Positions 30,945 through 33,587 of a stretch of 33,587 bases of DNA are shown here, piece by piece (position 1 is the first letter of the stretch; each line of letters begins with the position of its first letter). This DNA comes from a virus. The notes beneath the pieces are model-generated. The model saw only the letters and a list, made by a program, of their open reading frames with translations, was not told the origin of the DNA and did no database searches. The stretch spans positions 1 to 33,587 of the IMG/VR virus record IMGVR_UViG_3300025721_000002; one strand, written 5' to 3'. Made by a program: the position numbers and the translations under genes.

Positions 30945-31144
30945 GCTGTCTCCTTGCGGGTAAAGCGCCGTAATCGTCGCGCGAGAATGCTGCCGGTCAG
31001 TGTTGGGTTGTCCGGTTTTGCCGCGTAACAGACGGTCAACGTCTGGGCTGGATACGTCACCGTGACACAGTACAGGCCGTCACGTACGTGCATGGCAAAG
31101 GTTGGCGCGGTGATGGTGGCTGGGAGGGTCAGTGGCGCGGTCAT
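30941..31144 (-). CDS. Hypothetical protein (67 aa)
   Basis: Start at ATG 31142-31144 (MTAPLTLPATITAP), which overlaps the methyltransferase stop (ATGA). A short beta-rich protein, 'FAMHVRDGLYCVTVTYPAQTLTVCYAAKPDNP', with a basic end 'LARRLRRFTRKETA'. No motif recognised. Confidence 0.6.
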   Translation of the reverse strand: MTAPLTLPATITAPTFAMHVRDGLYCVTVTYPAQTLTVCYAAKPDNPTLTGSILARRLRRFTRKETA

Positions 31145-32721
31145 GAAGCTGCCTCCATAATCCACAACGTCTGTTGCGCGTTGCGCTTGATAGCCATGTC
31201 GAGATAGTCGGCGTTGATGTCGATACCGATGGCCTTACGTCCGTGCTTGCGCGCAACCAGTGCGGCCGTCCCCGAGCCTATAAACGGGTCGAGAACGGTG
31301 TCACCCTCACGGCTGCCGGCCAGGATGCACGGCTCGACCAATTTGGGAGGAAACGTTGCGAAGTGGGATGTTTTCTCGGTCTGTATGCGGTAAAATTGAC
31401 ACGTACATGGATTGGAGTCATACGATGTTTCAGTGCCATCAGTGCAGTCGGGTGTTTGAACCGAAATACAAGAGTCGGAACAAGCCTGCTCCAAAGTACT
31501 GCTCACGTGCATGTTCCCATCAAGCGCAGCGTACTCGTGTTGTGTTGACGTGTGCCCAGTGTGACCAAGACTTTGAGCGGAAGGCATACATGGCTGACTG
31601 GTCAAAAGACCGTGGCCCGTTTTGCTCATTTGATTGCTACGGCCAGTGGCAGGCGGTAAACACTCGTAGTGAAGCGAATCCGAATTGGGTTCCACAAAGC
31701 TCGGCTCGTGGTGCTGCGCAATGGCAGCGCGTTCGGCTTGCCGCTCTTGAACGTGACGGTCACGCATGTCAAGAATGCCGCTCAGATCATCGGCTACACG
31801 TTCATCACGAAACACCGTGGGAACCGAATCAGGAAGATCCGCATGGACTGGACAATCTGGTGACGTTATGCGCATCGTGTCACCGAAAACGTCACCGCTT
31901 ACCACAGGGACCAGACGGGAAGTTTCTTTCCAATCACTAAACGGCTGCGTGGCGATTGTCCAGACGGTGCGGCGATTGCGGGTGCCGGTCCCAGCAGTGC
32001 GGCTGTCGATGCCTGCTTCCTGCCGGTCAGTGATGGACTTTGCGTGCCATGCGACGCGGGATGGGTCACTGAACGACCGGCCGCGCAGCAGACCCAAGTC
32101 CAGTCCACTATCTGCGCGCTCGCTAATCGCCGCCGCATCGTAGTAATACCGCGCCTGCTTGGTCAGCAGAAAAAGGTACTCGTGCGACTTCGTGGGCCGG
32201 TCCGTGACCGACTCCGGCATCGGGTTCGGCTTCGCCCAGATTATGTCCGAACGCAGCCACCAGCCGTCGGCCTGCAACGCGAAGGCGACGCGCCACGGGA
32301 TGCCAACCATGTCTTTGGGTTTGAGGCCGAGTTCGGTTGATGATGGCTTTTGGAGAAGCATTCCCTTCGCCGCGTCGAGTTTCGGCTTGCCGCCATCAAC
32401 GAACCCGTGTCCGCCATCCCGCTTCTCGCCTCCTCCATTCCAGTACGAGTCGCCGAGATTGAGGAAGACCACGCCGTCGTCTTGAAGGACCCTGCGCACC
32501 TCGCGGAACACGGCGACCATGGTGGCGACGTAGAGTTCGGGGGTGGGTTCTAAGCCGAGTTGACCGGGCGTCAAATAATCCCGCAACATCCAGTACGGCG
32601 GCGACGTAACACACATCTGTACGGACTCGTCCGGCAGATTTCGGAGTCCTGCGAGTACATCGCAGTGATAGAGCGTCATACCCGCGTCATGGTGATACGG
32701 CGTCATGTCGTGTGCCATCAT
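31141..32721 (-). CDS. DNA (N4-cytosine/N6-adenine) methyltransferase with an in-frame antisense insert (526 aa)
   Basis: Motif IV SPPY is at residues 40-43 (VTSPPYWMLRDY). 'VFREVRRVLQDDGVVFLNLGDSY', 'GIPWRVAFALQADGWWLRSDIIWAKPNPMPESVTDRP' and 'RTVWTIATQPF' follow the usual order. Motif X (HFATFPPKLVEPCIL) begins at residue 453 and SAM motif I DPFIGSGT is at 478-485. Homologues I know join TQPF to HFATFP through a few residues. Here residues 262-452 intervene, a Cys/Ser/His/Thr-rich stretch that is the antisense of an HNH gene. The frame remains open throughout. Activity therefore depends on tolerance of a 191-residue loop. Starts at 32721, 32718 or 32706 are all possible; the repeat around 32704-32744 slightly favours 32706. 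Confidence 0.85.
   Translation of the reverse strand: MMAHDMTPYHHDAGMTLYHCDVLAGLRNLPDESVQMCVTSPPYWMLRDYLTPGQLGLEPTPELYVATMVAVFREVRRVLQDDGVVFLNLGDSYWNGGGEKRDGGHGFVDGGKPKLDAAKGMLLQKPSSTELGLKPKDMVGIPWRVAFALQADGWWLRSDIIWAKPNPMPESVTDRPTKSHEYLFLLTKQARYYYDAAAISERADSGLDLGLLRGRSFSDPSRVAWHAKSITDRQEAGIDSRTAGTGTRNRRTVWTIATQPFSDWKETSRLVPVVSGDVFGDTMRITSPDCPVHADLPDSVPTVFRDERVADDLSGILDMRDRHVQERQAERAAIAQHHEPSFVEPNSDSLHYECLPPATGRSNQMSKTGHGLLTSQPCMPSAQSLGHTGHTSTQHEYAALDGNMHVSSTLEQACSDSCISVQTPDCTDGTETSYDSNPCTCQFYRIQTEKTSHFATFPPKLVEPCILAGSREGDTVLDPFIGSGTAALVARKHGRKAIGIDINADYLDMAIKRNAQQTLWIMEAAS
31366..31938. mobile_element. Compact HNH-gene insertion within the methyltransferase gene
   Basis: Boundaries are inferred from the methyltransferase protein: its conserved frame stops after TQPF (codon ends 31939) and resumes at HFATFPP (31365). 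The 573-nt segment is a multiple of three and consists almost entirely of the HNH gene on the other strand plus a 59-nt leader. The HNH stop codon falls exactly at one boundary. No room for a group I intron core and no intein splice residues, so it looks like a bare homing-type gene. Confidence 0.65.
31425..31940 (+). CDS. HNH homing-type endonuclease, antisense inside the methyltransferase gene (171 aa)
   Basis: ATG at 31425 follows TTGGAGTCATACG, a good ribosome binding site; in-frame ATGs at 31407 and 31356 are alternatives. The N-terminal half has two treble-clef-like zinc knuckle pairs: C4/C7 with C26/C30, and C43/C46 with C67/C71. The HNH domain is at about 101-158, with C115/C118, the HH pair at 127-128 (LHVHHETPW), N144 (LDNLVTLC), C149/C152 and H153. 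These are the metal- and DNA-cleavage residues of the family. Together with multiple N-terminal zinc fingers this is typical of phage free-standing homing nucleases. It is the only plus-strand gene in the right half of the window and must have its own promoter; I saw no good one. Confidence 0.85.
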   Translation: MFQCHQCSRVFEPKYKSRNKPAPKYCSRACSHQAQRTRVVLTCAQCDQDFERKAYMADWSKDRGPFCSFDCYGQWQAVNTRSEANPNWVPQSSARGAAQWQRVRLAALERDGHACQECRSDHRLHVHHETPWEPNQEDPHGLDNLVTLCASCHRKRHRLPQGPDGKFLSNH

Positions 32722-32744
32722 GCTGCCACCAACCGCGCAACATC
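32704..32744 (-). repeat. Gene-junction repeat, copy 1
   Basis: CATGTCGTGTGCC (32704-32716) and GCTGCCACCAACCGCGCAAC... (32722-32744) match 33219-33231 and 33239-33261, the first block exactly and the second at 21 of 23 positions. It spans the start of the methyltransferase and the end of the XRE gene. Confidence 0.85.
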
Positions 32745-33221
32745 ATAGCCAACCGTCACCAGCCAGTCATCCAACCCGCTCTCAATCTGGCCAGCAACAA
32801 TCAGCACGTACTCGGCATCCAGGGTTGTATTGCCATTGACGAGGACGTTTCGTGCCTCGGTTTGCATCAGACCAAGCATGCGTGTCGCTGTTTTTATGCT
32901 GGTGTTGGCGACGGCGAGCATAGCTTCCAGGTCGAGCACACGTTGTTCAAGCTCATGTTTTGGCATCGGCTCGTCTACCCTACCAGCAGCGGCACATAGG
33001 GCCCGTGGTCCACAACCCAGCGCAACAGCCATCCGGCGTATCGTTGCCACGGCAGGCGGTGGAAACGCATTGTTTTCGATTTTGCAAATATACGTGAAAT
33101 GAATACCTGATGCCTCGGCAAGTTCGCGGAGTGTCAATCCAGCGGCGTTGCGCTGTGCACGTAGTACCCCCCCAAATGTGGTCGCGTTGTCGTCGCGGAT
33201 AGGCCGGGTTGTCATACTCAT
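32718..33221 (-). CDS. XRE-family transcription regulator (167 aa)
   Basis: ATG at 33219-33221. Residues 15-68 form a Cro/C1-type helix-turn-helix: 'FGGVLRAQRNAAGLTLRELAEASGIHFTYICKIENNAFPPPAVATIRRMAVALG', with the recognition helix around IHFTYICKIE. After 'CAAAGRVDEPMPKHELEQR' comes a coiled helix (VLDLEAMLAVANTSIKTATRML) that could dimerise and a C-terminal alpha/beta tail ending 'GYDVARLVAA'. It probably controls the early operon it belongs to. The C-terminal decapeptide resembles the end of the gene upstream, and junction repeats flank the gene. Confidence 0.85.
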   Translation of the reverse strand: MSMTTRPIRDDNATTFGGVLRAQRNAAGLTLRELAEASGIHFTYICKIENNAFPPPAVATIRRMAVALGCGPRALCAAAGRVDEPMPKHELEQRVLDLEAMLAVANTSIKTATRMLGLMQTEARNVLVNGNTTLDAEYVLIVAGQIESGLDDWLVTVGYDVARLVAA

Positions 33222-33261
33222 GTCGTGTGCCTTTCTAGGCTGTCACCAACCGCGCAACGTC
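33219..33261 (-). repeat. Gene-junction repeat, copy 2
   Basis: Second copy of the repeat at 32704-32744, spanning the start of the XRE gene and the end of the zinc-ribbon gene. The two copies lie 515-517 bp apart and frame the XRE gene as a cassette. Confidence 0.85.
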
Positions 33262-33587
33262 GCCGATCGTGCTGAATCCCGCCGCCGGTTTGGTGCGTTC
33301 GTCAATCGCTGGCTCGAGGCCTCTGAGTTCTCTTGAAAACCGATAGAGTTGGTCCATGTCAGTCGACCCGTCTGCATCACGAAACGGCGCATGCAACGCC
33401 GAGACATCCGCCCGCCTGCCAGTATCAAAACCCTCCGGCACAACGCCGCCATAACGTGCGATGCTTGCCGATTCCGTCAGCGGATTAAACTTGCCCTCGT
33501 AGGAGCAGCCTGGGCAAGCAATCAGTCCATGGTGCAAACCGTTGCGTAACCAACGCGCGCCCAGGCAGTGACCACAAACCAACCCGC
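33235..33587 (-). CDS. Zinc-ribbon protein, 5' end cut by window edge
   Basis: Open from the window edge to the stop at 33235; a TTG at 33580-33582 is a possible start but the frame has no stop before the edge. CGHC followed 16 residues later by CPGC forms a zinc ribbon within the first 30 visible residues. The middle is charged and the end 'IGDVARLVTA' resembles the ending of the adjacent XRE protein (YDVARLVAA). Similar zinc-ribbon small proteins occur in phage early operons. Function unknown. Confidence 0.65.
   Translation of the reverse strand, partial: GLVCGHCLGARWLRNGLHHGLIACPGCSYEGKFNPLTESASIARYGGVVPEGFDTGRRADVSALHAPFRDADGSTDMDQLYRFSRELRGLEPAIDERTKPAAGFSTIGDVARLVTA

Noticed and set aside
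31391-31425. TTGACA (31396-31401) or TAAAAT (31391-31396) as promoter for the HNH gene
   Set aside because: TTGACA has no acceptable -10 at 16-18 nt (TCATAC, CATACG, ATACGA), and TAAAAT has no -35 partner. Too weak to annotate.
31366-31938. Group I/II intron or intein as explanation of the methyltransferase insert
   Set aside because: The nuclease gene takes 516 of 573 nt, leaving no room for a ribozyme core. The methyltransferase-strand translation lacks intein splice residues (Cys/Ser start with HN-Cys/Ser/Thr end). An atypical intron overlapping the nuclease gene cannot be fully excluded.
1-33587. tRNA genes, rRNA, CRISPR arrays, insertion sequences, integrase or replication genes
   Set aside because: None recognised on either strand by eye; a covariance-model search was not possible here.

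Overview
The window is part of the genome of a tailed double-stranded DNA phage (or prophage) with siphovirus architecture. From right to left on the minus strand it carries a compact early/modification region, terminase, portal, minor head protein, capsid, head-tail joining proteins, tail tube, frameshifted tail chaperone, a 1531-residue tape measure, distal tail proteins and a lysis module. No integrase or DNA replication gene lies in the window, so lifestyle cannot be settled. An excisionase-type HTH protein and an XRE regulator leave a temperate lifestyle possible. Two secreted or lytic proteins (endolysin 4010-5380, DPBB-like protein 5352-6068) end in a repeat of the type 'FSATG...GF..FW...G...FGYPL..E...QYFERA.FE'. 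From family knowledge I associate this repeat with Chloroflexota surface proteins, so a Chloroflexota host is the best inference.

Layout. (1) 1-1633, plus strand: the 3' end of an unknown gene, three ATGA-coupled small or zinc-ribbon genes and an HTH gene, ending at convergent hairpins (1616-1647, 1736-1769). (2) 1782-7242, minus: a tail-associated protein, an unknown protein, a holin candidate, a DNA methyltransferase, an SNase-like nuclease, endolysin, DPBB/RlpA-like protein, a 29-residue membrane peptide, a membrane protein and an XhlA-like protein. (3) 7243-16564: tail genes, including a LamG-tail hub fusion and a canonical C_CCA_AAC -1 frameshift in the gpG/gpGT chaperone. (4) 16586-18194: a glycosyltransferase and a SAM methyltransferase set inside the tail module. 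(5) 18199-22762: head-tail joining proteins, two small repeat-rich proteins and a protease-scaffold-major capsid fusion, preceded by a consensus-like sigma70 promoter (22806-22834). (6) 22835-27215: minor head protein, portal, large and small terminase. (7) 27215-28462: a ParB-like/DNA methyltransferase fusion with a structured hairpin upstream. (8) 28587-33587: small early genes joined by 4-nt stop/start overlaps, RusA resolvase, a duplicated gene pair, a third DNA methyltransferase, an XRE regulator and a truncated zinc-ribbon gene.

The most unusual object is at 31366-31938. A complete HNH endonuclease gene (31425-31940, plus strand) lies antisense inside the methyltransferase gene 31141-32721 (minus strand), between the substrate-recognition half and the SAM-binding half. 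The methyltransferase frame stays open through all 191 antisense codons. The insertion therefore does not interrupt its host gene and makes the segment potentially dual-coding.

The minus-strand genes form long, tightly coupled operons, with many ATGA, GTGA, TAATG or TGATG junctions. I used these junctions to choose several starts. No tRNA, rRNA, CRISPR array or insertion sequence was recognised, and no gap without a gene exceeds about 150 bases.
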